Shown here in pieces: positions 1 through 5,158 of a stretch of DNA of 6,213 nucleotides. The stretch lies in assembly GCA_016793565.1 (NCBI GenBank), contig JAEUMA010000335.1, positions 1-6,213 of the forward strand, read 5' to 3'. Below the pieces are notes generated by a model that searched no databases, was not told the DNA's origin, and was given only the letters and a program-made list of their open reading frames with translations. The position numbers and the translations under genes are program-made. This DNA comes from Rhizobiaceae bacterium (lineage in GTDB: Bacteria > Pseudomonadota > Alphaproteobacteria > Rhizobiales > Rhizobiaceae). Position 1 is the first letter of the stretch, and every line of letters begins with the position of its first letter.

Positions 1-279
1 GCAGCGGTTGCCAATGTCGCAGGCATAGACAAAACCGTTCCCGTCGGCTGCCAGCCCGAGAATGAAGCCGCCCGGCACCTGGGTGACCATGTTGACGGCT
101 CCGCTCAGCGAGACCCGGTAGATCTGCCCGTGCTCGCCACCGGCATATAGGCTATCGGCAGACGGGCACCAGCACACGCATTCGGGATGATCGAGCCCGT
201 CCGCGACCAGGCGCAGGTCCGGCGGGACGGCCACGCCTAGTTCTACAGCATGCCCAACCTTGGCGGTCCGGTTCGCCAT
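1..279 (-). CDS. SMP-30/gluconolactonase-family beta-propeller protein, N-terminal 93 residues (runs off the left edge)
   Basis: Reading the minus strand from the ATG at 279-277 gives an uninterrupted frame to the window edge. The translation fits the first blades of the SMP-30/gluconolactonase/LRE family. Residues 29-38 (GLDHPECVCW) match the family's 'hPEgvaw' segment, where Glu33 would be the first metal ligand. LYAGGEHGQIYRV (44-56) and a later GLAADGNGFVYACDIGNR stretch are the typical blade repeats. Family members hydrolyse sugar lactones or related esters using one divalent metal, usually in the cytoplasm; no signal peptide is seen here. The gene starts 4 nt after the stop of the deacetylase-family gene, so the two are probably one transcript. 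A weak GA-rich stretch over the end of the upstream gene is the only Shine-Dalgarno candidate, so translation may be coupled. The cluster of three Cys (34, 36, 38) is unusual. The substrate cannot be told, and the remaining propeller lies outside the window. Confidence 0.85.
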   Translation of the reverse strand, partial: MANRTAKVGHAVELGVAVPPDLRLVADGLDHPECVCWCPSADSLYAGGEHGQIYRVSLSGAVNMVTQVPGGFILGLAADGNGFVYACDIGNRC

Positions 280-283
280 CGAC

Positions 284-922
284 TCAGTCGCTCAGATAGG
301 GCTGGATGTCGCGTACGATACGTCCGGACTCCAGGATTATGCAGTCGCCGGGAAATTCCTGCACGAAAGTGGCGCCCCGGTCCTTGGCGCGATGCAGGAA
401 GGTGTCGAGATGGGTCATCGCACCCGTGGGCAGGTCGTGCAGCACGAGCAGCGAGTGCTCGTTGGCGAAGCAAAGGTCGAGTGCGCGCTCGACCCAGCTT
501 TCGGGGTAGACCCAGTCCTCCGGCACCGCATTCCACAGGATGCAGGTGTGCCCGCTCGCCTGCAGATAGCGCAACGCCTCCCGGTTCAGCAGGCCGCTGC
601 CGAGATTGCCGCCATTGCCGAACGGTCGGAAGAACTGCCTCGGGTGCGCGAGATCGCCGAGCAGGGTATCTGTCTGTTCAATCTCGCGCAGCGCGACCCC
701 TCCCTCCCGCGACTGACCCAGCGGCACCAGGTGCGTATAGGTGTGGTTGCCTATCCAGTGACCTTCGCCCCGCGCATGCTCGCTGAGGCGCCGCCTGTCC
801 CGCAGTTTCTCGCCGATCACGAAGAAAGTGGCCTGCGTGCCGTGTCTTCGCAGTGTGCGAAGCACCATCGGCGTAACGTCCGGATCGGGTCCGTTGTCGA
901 ATGTCAGCGTTATGGTCGTCAT
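284..922 (-). CDS. Polysaccharide deacetylase (NodB/CE4) family protein, cytoplasmic, with Asn in the first metal motif
   Basis: This 212-residue protein carries the CE4/NodB motifs in order: TFDNGPD (7-13), HTYTH (60-64), RPFG (99-102), an EDW segment (135-137) and LVLHDLP (159-165). The family uses a divalent metal held by an Asp and two His to remove acyl groups from N-acetyl sugars, peptidoglycan, chitin or small amides. Asp9 is the expected catalytic base and His60/His64 the expected metal ligands. The usual second Asp of TFDDG is Asn10, so metal binding may be altered. No signal peptide or membrane segment is present and the protein is barely longer than the domain, which points to a cytoplasmic small-molecule substrate rather than cell wall. 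The ATG at 922-920 starts just before the domain; upstream only a weak GAAGA is seen. It is divergent from the LysR gene and 4 nt ahead of the SMP-30 gene. Family assignment is firm; activity and substrate are not. Confidence 0.9.
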   Translation of the reverse strand: MTTITLTFDNGPDPDVTPMVLRTLRRHGTQATFFVIGEKLRDRRRLSEHARGEGHWIGNHTYTHLVPLGQSREGGVALREIEQTDTLLGDLAHPRQFFRPFGNGGNLGSGLLNREALRYLQASGHTCILWNAVPEDWVYPESWVERALDLCFANEHSLLVLHDLPTGAMTHLDTFLHRAKDRGATFVQEFPGDCIILESGRIVRDIQPYLSD

Positions 923-951
923 GCCGCATCTTCACAACGACGGCGATAGCC

Positions 952-982
952 TTGACTACCTTTAAATAATAAAAAATATAAT
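952..982 (+). promoter_or_regulatory. Candidate sigma-70-type promoter for the LysR gene
   Basis: TTGACT at 952-957 matches the -35 consensus at five of six positions and TATAAT at 977-982 matches the -10 consensus exactly. They are separated by 19 nt, slightly longer than the ideal 17. Transcription would begin near 989, giving a short leader of roughly 24 nt before the GTG at 1013. The predicted start falls inside the palindrome at 988-997, a position suited to repression. This is assigned from sequence alone. Confidence 0.55.
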
Positions 983-1003
983 TTCCGGTTCGCGAACAAT
1001 TAA
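975..1003 (-). promoter_or_regulatory. Weak candidate promoter for the deacetylase/SMP-30 transcript
   Basis: On the minus strand, TTAATT (1003-998) and TATATT (980-975) are 17 nt apart. The -10 candidate matches five of six consensus positions and the -35 candidate only three, so this would be a weak, activator-dependent promoter if real. The palindrome at 988-997 would lie in its spacer. AT-rich DNA gives such matches easily. Confidence 0.3.
988..997. promoter_or_regulatory. Perfect 10-bp palindrome GTTCGCGAAC, candidate operator
   Basis: GTTCGCGAAC is identical on both strands. It sits immediately downstream of the plus-strand -10 (977-982) and within the spacer of the weak minus-strand promoter, so one bound protein could affect both genes. 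The adjacent LysR-type protein is the natural candidate, but the palindrome lacks a clean T-N11-A LysR box, so another regulator is possible. Confidence 0.45.
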
Positions 1004-1007
1004 GGTG
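1002..1007 (+). promoter_or_regulatory. Ribosome binding site supporting the GTG start of the LysR gene
   Basis: AAGGTG at 1002-1007 lies 5 nt before the GTG at 1013. It decides the start: the next in-frame ATG (1058-1060) has no comparable purine-rich site and would leave almost no residues ahead of the helix-turn-helix. Confidence 0.6.
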
Positions 1008-1012
1008 TCGCC

Positions 1013-1930
1013 GTGGCCGGAGGCCTGCCCAGAAGCCCGCTCAACGATGCCAGCATCATGGCCCTGCGGTGCTTCGTGGCGGTCGTGCAGACGCGCAGCT
1101 TTTCTTCCGCAGCGCGGCAGTTGCGGCTCGCACCGTCGTCGGTCACCAAGCACGTCAAGACCCTGGAGGCTGCCCTCGGCAGCGCGCTGGTGCACCGCAC
1201 CACACGCCTCGTCAGCGTAACCGATGCCGGCGAGAGTTTCTACGAGCGCTGCGTCACCATTCTGAATGAGATCGACAGCGCGGCTGCGCTGATCGCTTCC
1301 GAGCGGCAGTTAAGCGGGCATTTGCGGGTCGTCGCACCGCCCTCCTTCGCCGCCTCGATCCTCGGGCCGAACCTGCACGTCTTCCTGCGGGAACATCCCG
1401 CAATGTCGGTGGACGTGATCGTGACGAGCGCCACGCCGAACCTCATCCGCGACCGCGTCGATGTCGCGATAGCGCTCGACAGCGACCCGAAGTCCAAGCT
1501 CGCGCACATGATGCTGGCGCAATGCTCGCGAGTGCTCTGCGCCTCCCCAAGCTACATTGCTGATCGGGGCAACCCACGTTCGCCGGAGGAACTCCAACTG
1601 CACGATTGCATCGCCAGTCGCTTCTCGGATCTGGCCGAAGACTGGGTGCTGCGCTGGCGCGGCGGTTGGGAAGCGATGAACATCCGCAGCCGTCTGCTCT
1701 CCGACAATGGCGACCTGCTGCGGCAGGCTTGCCTGAGGGGCGCCGGGATCGGCAACTTCTACCGCTTCCACGTCGACGGGGACCTCGACGCGGGACGCCT
1801 CGTGCAGATCCTGCCAGGCTTCGAGGTCAAGCCGAAGAACATCTACGCAGTGCTGCCCCATCGCCAGATCATCCGCCCTCAAGCGAAGGCGTTCGTCGAG
1901 TTCGTGCGCAAGCTGAGCGCTGCCGGGTGA
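1013..1930 (+). CDS. LysR-type transcriptional regulator (CrgA-like group)
   Basis: This 305-residue protein has standard LysR length and layout. An N-terminal winged helix-turn-helix spans about residues 17-76 (LRCFVAVVQTRSFSSAAR, then the recognition helix around APSSVTKHVKTLE at 40-52). A periplasmic-binding-protein-like effector domain runs from about 100 to 300. The C-terminal half, with a GDLLRQACLRGAGIG segment (233-247) and an LPHRQIIRPQAKAFVEFV segment (281-298), resembles the large CrgA-like group common in proteobacteria. It would bind DNA as a tetramer and respond to a small-molecule inducer. It starts at GTG with a Shine-Dalgarno; the translation has about ten more residues ahead of the helix-turn-helix than usual. 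It is divergent from the deacetylase/SMP-30 pair and co-directional with the downstream catabolic operon after a 309-bp gap, so it may control both. The inducer is unknown, presumably the pathway substrate or an intermediate. Confidence 0.95.
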   Translation: MAGGLPRSPLNDASIMALRCFVAVVQTRSFSSAARQLRLAPSSVTKHVKTLEAALGSALVHRTTRLVSVTDAGESFYERCVTILNEIDSAAALIASERQLSGHLRVVAPPSFAASILGPNLHVFLREHPAMSVDVIVTSATPNLIRDRVDVAIALDSDPKSKLAHMMLAQCSRVLCASPSYIADRGNPRSPEELQLHDCIASRFSDLAEDWVLRWRGGWEAMNIRSRLLSDNGDLLRQACLRGAGIGNFYRFHVDGDLDAGRLVQILPGFEVKPKNIYAVLPHRQIIRPQAKAFVEFVRKLSAAG

Positions 1931-1981
1931 GTTGCGGGGATTTGTGCCGGATTTGAAATTATGTATTCACGTTGTTGCCGA

Positions 1982-1991
1982 TTGTGCACAA
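1982..1991. promoter_or_regulatory. Perfect 10-bp palindrome TTGTGCACAA, candidate operator of the operon
   Basis: TTGTGCACAA is fully self-complementary and lies in the AT-richer part of the gap, about 50 bp after the LysR stop and 250 bp before the operon's first start codon. Its position suits a regulator binding site. The binder cannot be identified; the sequence differs from the palindrome in the divergent gap (GTTCGCGAAC), so the two need not share a regulator. Confidence 0.4.
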
Positions 1992-2081
1992 GCCGGTTCT
2001 GCCGCTGAATGCCCAAGCGAGCCTGTGATCCTTGGCCGGTAGCCGCCGGACGGGACGGGTTCGGTGCCGCTGTGAGTGGAT

Positions 2082-2175
2082 CGGTTCGGAATGACGAGCG
2101 CCAGGCAAGGATGGAATTGTCTCGGAACGCCTTTGGGTGACGTCCGGTCGATCGTCGCCCGGCCTCTCCGAACCG
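2082..2175. repeat. Inverted 9-bp repeat CGGTTCGGA / TCCGAACCG
   Basis: CGGTTCGGA at 2082-2090 is the exact reverse complement of TCCGAACCG at 2167-2175, with 76 bp between. A further partial copy of the left arm (GGGTTCGG, 2057-2064) lies just upstream. The arms could be paired operator half-sites or close a long stem in the mRNA leader. With GC-rich DNA a 9-bp match could be chance. Confidence 0.35.
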
Positions 2176-2223
2176 GCGAAACGTTCGCGCGCAAGACGCG
2201 TCCACACAACCCCCGCTGACGCC

Positions 2224-2229
2224 AAGGAG
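2224..2229 (+). promoter_or_regulatory. Strong ribosome binding site AAGGAG for the HD-domain gene
   Basis: AAGGAG at 2224-2229 is a near-perfect Shine-Dalgarno, 10 nt before the ATG at 2240. It is among the strongest initiation sites in the window, fitting the first gene of an operon, and fixes the start of the HD-domain protein. Confidence 0.75.
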
Positions 2230-2239
2230 AAGCCCTGCC

Positions 2240-2842
2240 ATGGACGAGGATTTCGGAACCGTCTCGTTCACAAGTCTCGACCAATGCACAAGGGAAGAAT
2301 GGGCGCTCATCATCCGCCACCACGAGGCTCACTACGCCAGGGAGGGCGCGCTGGCGGATGAGATCCTGCACGTGTTGGCCAGGCAGAAGGGTCCCAAGCT
2401 CGGCTTCCGGGTCGACCGTTACGAGCACAGCCTGCAGACTGCCACACGTGCGCTTCGAGCCGGCGAGGACGAGGAATTCGTGTGCTGCGCGCTGCTCCAC
2501 GACATCGGTGATACGCTGTCGCCAGAGAACCATTGCGAGGTTTCGGCGGCGATCCTGCGCCCCTATGTCAGCCCGGAGCATCTGTGGATGGTGGAGAACC
2601 ATGTTGTCTTCACCGGCTACTACTTCTTCCACCACAGCGGCATGGATCGCCACGAGCACCGAAAGTTCAAGGACCATCCCGCCTACGCGCTGACCATGCG
2701 CTTCGTGCGCGACTACGACGCCCCGTCCTTCGACCCGGACTACGATACCGAGCCGGTCGAGACCTTCGTGCCGATGGTGCAGCGCCTGTTCGCGCAGCCG
2801 AAAGGCAGCACCTGGCGCGAAGCCGACACCGCAGCAGCCTGA
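2240..2842 (+). CDS. HD-domain protein, possible PhnZ/TmpB/inositol-oxygenase-like di-iron oxygenase
   Basis: This 200-residue protein has an HD-superfamily core. RYEHSLQTA (60-68) gives the first His (63), LLHDIGD (85-91) gives the His87-Asp88 doublet, and NHCEVSAAIL (97-106) and ENHVVFTGYYF (119-129) give His98 and His121. RDYD (157-160) near the end offers Asp158 or Asp160 as a last ligand. The order H...HD...H...H...D is the six-ligand pattern of the mixed-valent di-iron HD oxygenases (PhnZ and TmpB on phosphonates, MIOX on inositol) and also of binuclear HD phosphohydrolases. The EH-LQTA segment and the R-F-DHPAY/RDYD tail recall the PhnZ group, which favours oxygenase over nuclease or phosphatase. 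The motif ends HDIGD where HDxGH is usual. It is first in the operon with a strong ribosome binding site, 10 nt ahead of the enolase-superfamily gene. No phosphonate transporter or C-P lyase gene is visible, so phosphonate as substrate is unproven. HD fold is firm; oxygenase function is inference. Confidence 0.88.
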   Translation: MDEDFGTVSFTSLDQCTREEWALIIRHHEAHYAREGALADEILHVLARQKGPKLGFRVDRYEHSLQTATRALRAGEDEEFVCCALLHDIGDTLSPENHCEVSAAILRPYVSPEHLWMVENHVVFTGYYFFHHSGMDRHEHRKFKDHPAYALTMRFVRDYDAPSFDPDYDTEPVETFVPMVQRLFAQPKGSTWREADTAAA

Positions 2843-2852
2843 GCCGCGCACC

Positions 2853-4019
2853 ATGCCCAAGATCGTGCAAGTTGAAGTCATTCCCGTTGCGATGCCGGCA
2901 GACAAGAGCTGGTTCGAATCGGGCCTGGACGAAACCCTCGTCGTACGTCTGACCGACGAGAATGGCGTGCAAGGGATTGGCGACTGCTATGCGTCACCTG
3001 CGGTGACGAAGCCGTGGTTCGACATGACCTCCATGCACATGTGGAGTCGCAACCTCACCTCCATTCTCATGGGCGCCGATCCGATGGATCGGGCCACGCT
3101 GTGGGACCTGATGTATGAGGGGACGATTTTTCCTGGTCGGCGCGGCGCGGCGATCCACGCCATATCGGCGGCCGACATCGCCCTGACGGATCTGGCGGCG
3201 CGGCAGATGGGTGTGCCGGTCTGGCGGCTGCTGGGCGGCAACCGCCGTCCCCATTGCACACCCTACGCGACGATCTTCCCTGGACTGGCGCGCGGCTCGC
3301 AGACCGTTCGCGACCTGATGAAGATCATCGAGAAGCAGTTCGAGCAGGTCGTGGCCGGCGGCTATCGCGTGGTGAAGATGGAGGTGCTGTTCTACGAGCT
3401 CTGCTCCGATACCGAGCTTATTTCCCTCATCCAGGAGGGGCGGCGCATGCTGGGCTCTGACATCTCCATGGCGGTGGACTTCGGCTACCGTTGGCGTCAC
3501 TGGCACGACGCCAAGTACGTCATCGACCGCATCGCCGACCAGAATATCTTTTTTTGCGAGGCGCCGCTGCAGCACGACGACCTGCCGGGGCACGCAAACC
3601 TCGCACGGATGAGTCCGGTACGTATCGCCGGCGGCGAGTTTGCCGCCACCCGCTGGGAGTGCCGCGACTGGATCGAGACGGCGGGCGTGGCGGTGGTGCA
3701 GCCCGGCATTACCCGCGCCGGAGGCTTCACGGAGATGATGCGCATCGCCGAGTTCGCCGACCAGAAAGGCGTGCAGGTGGTACCGCTGGCCTGGCACACC
3801 GGCATCACCGCCGCCGCTGCGCTGCATTTCCAGGCGGCAACGATCAACACGCCGGCGGTGGAATACTTCCCGACCTACCTCTTTGACTCGCCCCTTCGCG
3901 AGCACTTGGTGTCGCCCGAGGCCGAGATCGTGGACGGCAAGGTGAAGCTGCCGGAAGGCCCAGGCCTCGGCGTGACGTTGAACGAGGAGATCATCAAAAA
4001 GTACGGGCAGAGGTCGTAG
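2853..4019 (+). CDS. Enolase-superfamily protein (mandelate racemase/muconate lactonizing type), probable acid-sugar dehydratase-like enzyme with an altered dyad
   Basis: At 388 residues this has the normal length and two-domain layout: an N-terminal capping domain (about 1-125) and a (beta/alpha)7beta barrel (about 135-360). The superfamily abstracts a proton alpha to a carboxylate and stabilises the enolate on Mg2+. Metal ligands are visible as Asp209 (AVDFGYRW), Glu236 (FCEAPL) and Glu262 (AGGEF). Lys175 in VVKMEV is the catalytic lysine position of the KxK motif, with Glu177 at the second lysine position. The strand-6 'QPD' aspartate is Gly285 (VQPGITRAGG), and in the strand-7 segment VVPLAWHTG the position usually occupied by His is Leu312, with His315 three residues on. 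The usual Asp-His acid/base pair therefore seems lost or moved. It starts 10 nt after the HD-domain gene with only a weak ribosome binding site (possible coupling) and ends 5 nt before the dehydrogenase gene. Family is certain; the reaction may be dehydration, epimerisation or something new. Confidence 0.93.
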   Translation: MPKIVQVEVIPVAMPADKSWFESGLDETLVVRLTDENGVQGIGDCYASPAVTKPWFDMTSMHMWSRNLTSILMGADPMDRATLWDLMYEGTIFPGRRGAAIHAISAADIALTDLAARQMGVPVWRLLGGNRRPHCTPYATIFPGLARGSQTVRDLMKIIEKQFEQVVAGGYRVVKMEVLFYELCSDTELISLIQEGRRMLGSDISMAVDFGYRWRHWHDAKYVIDRIADQNIFFCEAPLQHDDLPGHANLARMSPVRIAGGEFAATRWECRDWIETAGVAVVQPGITRAGGFTEMMRIAEFADQKGVQVVPLAWHTGITAAAALHFQAATINTPAVEYFPTYLFDSPLREHLVSPEAEIVDGKVKLPEGPGLGVTLNEEIIKKYGQRS

Positions 4020-4024
4020 GCGCG

Positions 4025-5158
4025 ATGAAGGCGCAAGTCGTCGTCCAGACCGGTGACCGCAAGCTCGAACTGACCGAGCACGAAGTGCCGCGCGTCACGG
4101 CCGGCACCGCGCTGCTCGCCGTCGAGGCCTGCGGCCTCTGCGGCAGCGACGTGGAACAGTACAAGGGTGCCTTCAGCGCGAAGGGGATCGCCGCCTACCC
4201 GCTTATCCCGGGCCACGAGCCAGTTGGCCGCATCGTCGAGATCGACGCGGATGCGGCGCGCGCGTGGGGCGTCAAGGCCGGCGACCGGGTGGCCGTCGAG
4301 CCGCATCTTTCCTGTGGCCTGTGCCGCACCTGCCTCGAAGGCAGCTACCACCTCTGCAAGGAGGTGCGGCCCACCGGTCTGCCGGCCTACGGCTTCCTGC
4401 CGCTCGATTTCGGCCACGGCCTGTGGGGCGGCTACTCGACCTACATGCACCTGGTTCCGCGCACGGTGCTCCACAAGATTCCGGATGAGATGCCGATCGA
4501 ACTGGCGACGCAGTACCAGTCGCTTGCCGCCGGCGTGCGATGGGCCGTGCAGGTGCCGAAGACGGCGCTCGGCGACAGCGTCCTGATCCTGGGGCCAGGC
4601 CAGCGTGGGCTTGGCGCCGTGATCGCCTGCTGCGAGGCCGGCGCCGGTCAGATCATCGTCACCGGTCTCAGGCGGGACAGACACAAGCTCGACCTCGCGC
4701 TGGCGCTTGGCGCGCACCACACGATCGTTGCCGACGAGGAGGACACCGTCGAGCGGGTCCTGTCGCTGACCGGCGGCCGCGGCGTCGACGTGGCGGTCGA
4801 CGTGGTGCCCGCCGCCACCCAGTCGATCGTCGACGCGGTCGGTGCGGTGCGGATCGGCGGAACGGTGGTGATCGGCGGCGTCAAGGGCGGCACAAGCCGG
4901 GTGTCGCTCGATTCCGACCGTATCCTGTTTCGCGAGATCACGATCAAGGGCGTCTACAGCCAGGGCAGCCCGGCCTACCGCGAGGCGCTGCGGATGCTGG
5001 TCGAGAACCGCTATGACCTCGCGCGCTTGCACACACACACTTTCGGCTTGGAGGAGGCGGACACGGCCTTACGAACGCTGGCCGGGGAGATTCCGGGCGC
5101 GGAGGCGGTCTGTGTTTCGCTGCACCCCCATCAATCGCCGCCGCGGAGCCAGTCATGA
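4025..5158 (+). CDS. Zinc-dependent medium-chain alcohol/polyol dehydrogenase (threonine/sorbitol dehydrogenase-like MDR)
   Basis: This 377-residue cytoplasmic oxidoreductase has the full MDR layout. The catalytic zinc site is Cys39 (GLCGSD) with His64-Glu65 (PGHEPVG). The structural zinc lobe has Cys97, Cys100, Cys103 and Cys111. The Rossmann motif is GPGQRGLG (190-197). After the second strand (IIVTGLRRDRHKL, 211-222) there is Gly214-Leu-Arg-Arg where NAD-specific relatives have an Asp, which hints at NADP(H) or relaxed cofactor use. The family oxidises secondary alcohols of sugars, polyols or amino alcohols. The start ATG has CAGAGG (4008-4013) ahead of it inside the upstream gene. The stop overlaps the next start by 4 nt (ATGA, 5155-5158). 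Next to a dehydratase-type enzyme and, across the divergent gap, a lactonase-family gene, oxidation of a sugar or hydroxyacid intermediate is likely. The exact substrate is unknown. A short CA-dinucleotide run encodes His336-Thr-His-Thr. Confidence 0.94.
   Translation: MKAQVVVQTGDRKLELTEHEVPRVTAGTALLAVEACGLCGSDVEQYKGAFSAKGIAAYPLIPGHEPVGRIVEIDADAARAWGVKAGDRVAVEPHLSCGLCRTCLEGSYHLCKEVRPTGLPAYGFLPLDFGHGLWGGYSTYMHLVPRTVLHKIPDEMPIELATQYQSLAAGVRWAVQVPKTALGDSVLILGPGQRGLGAVIACCEAGAGQIIVTGLRRDRHKLDLALALGAHHTIVADEEDTVERVLSLTGGRGVDVAVDVVPAATQSIVDAVGAVRIGGTVVIGGVKGGTSRVSLDSDRILFREITIKGVYSQGSPAYREALRMLVENRYDLARLHTHTFGLEEADTALRTLAGEIPGAEAVCVSLHPHQSPPRSQS
5145..5158 (+). promoter_or_regulatory. Ribosome binding site and 4-nt stop/start overlap coupling the dehydrogenase and MetE-like genes
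   Basis: GGAG at 5145-5148 lies 6 nt before the ATG at 5155. The sequence ATGA at 5155-5158 contains the start of the MetE-like gene and the TGA of the dehydrogenase gene, the classic layout for termination-reinitiation coupling. The same arrangement recurs at 6198-6201. Confidence 0.7.

Larger units (their letters stand above)
923..1012. promoter_or_regulatory. Divergent intergenic region between the deacetylase-family gene and the LysR gene
   Basis: This 90-bp gap separates two divergently transcribed genes. Its middle (about 960-1001) is strikingly AT-rich against a GC-rich background and contains candidate promoters for both directions plus a perfect palindrome. Divergent placement of a LysR-type regulator next to a target gene, with control sites in the shared gap, is the standard arrangement for the family. 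The gap contains no other gene. Confidence 0.7.
1931..2239. other. 309-bp gene-free region upstream of the catabolic operon
   Basis: No convincing coding frame is found here on either strand; open frames crossing it are low-complexity Arg/Pro/Ala-rich shadows. The first 60 bases are the most AT-rich part and contain the TTGTGCACAA palindrome. I see no sigma-70 pair that I would defend. No hairpin followed by a T-run is visible after the LysR stop, so read-through from the LysR gene is possible. Further down, GGTTCG occurs at 2058-2063 and 2083-2088 and its reverse complement at 2169-2174. The region ends with a strong ribosome binding site for the HD-domain gene. If the promoter lies near the palindrome, the mRNA leader would be about 250 nt; I recognise no known riboswitch in it. 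Confidence 0.6.

Noticed and set aside
260..949. Plus-strand open frame of 229 codons opposite the deacetylase-family gene
   Set aside because: The minus-strand frame carries all CE4 motifs; the plus-strand translation resembles nothing and crosses into the divergent promoter region.
1058..1060. Alternative ATG start for the LysR protein at codon 16
   Set aside because: It would leave the helix-turn-helix almost without preceding residues and has no Shine-Dalgarno, whereas the GTG at 1013 has AAGGTG at good spacing.
1931..1980. Possible intrinsic terminator after the LysR gene
   Set aside because: I could not find a GC-rich hairpin followed by a T-run; termination here is unsupported.
2219..2239. 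Resemblance of the sequence just before the HD-domain gene to the 3' B12 box of cobalamin riboswitches
   Set aside because: The resemblance is broken by inserted bases and is mostly explained by the Shine-Dalgarno AAGGAG. The other conserved core elements of the riboswitch are not found upstream.
1967..2905. Minus-strand open frame of 312 codons opposite the leader and the HD-domain gene
   Set aside because: Its translation has no recognisable domain and its composition mirrors the HD-domain gene's codons. The plus-strand gene has clear motifs and a strong ribosome binding site.
2992..3008. Perfect 7-bp inverted repeat CGTCACC-TGC-GGTGACG near the start of the enolase-superfamily gene
   Set aside because: It lies inside coding sequence and such short stems are expected several times by chance in about 6 kb of GC-rich DNA; no T-run follows, so it is not a terminator.
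3875..5038. Minus-strand open frame of 387 codons opposite the dehydrogenase gene
   Set aside because: It is as long as the dehydrogenase but rich in His/Asp/Arg/Ala/Gly as expected of an antisense shadow of GC-rich codons, with no family motif. Similar shadows at 2994-3905, 5131-5946 and 1310-1882 were dropped for the same reason.
5030..5040. CA dinucleotide run (5.5 repeats) in the dehydrogenase gene, as a possible phase-variation tract
   Set aside because: It is short and encodes a His-Thr-His-Thr segment that fits the usual C-terminal region of this dehydrogenase family; nothing else suggests phase variation.
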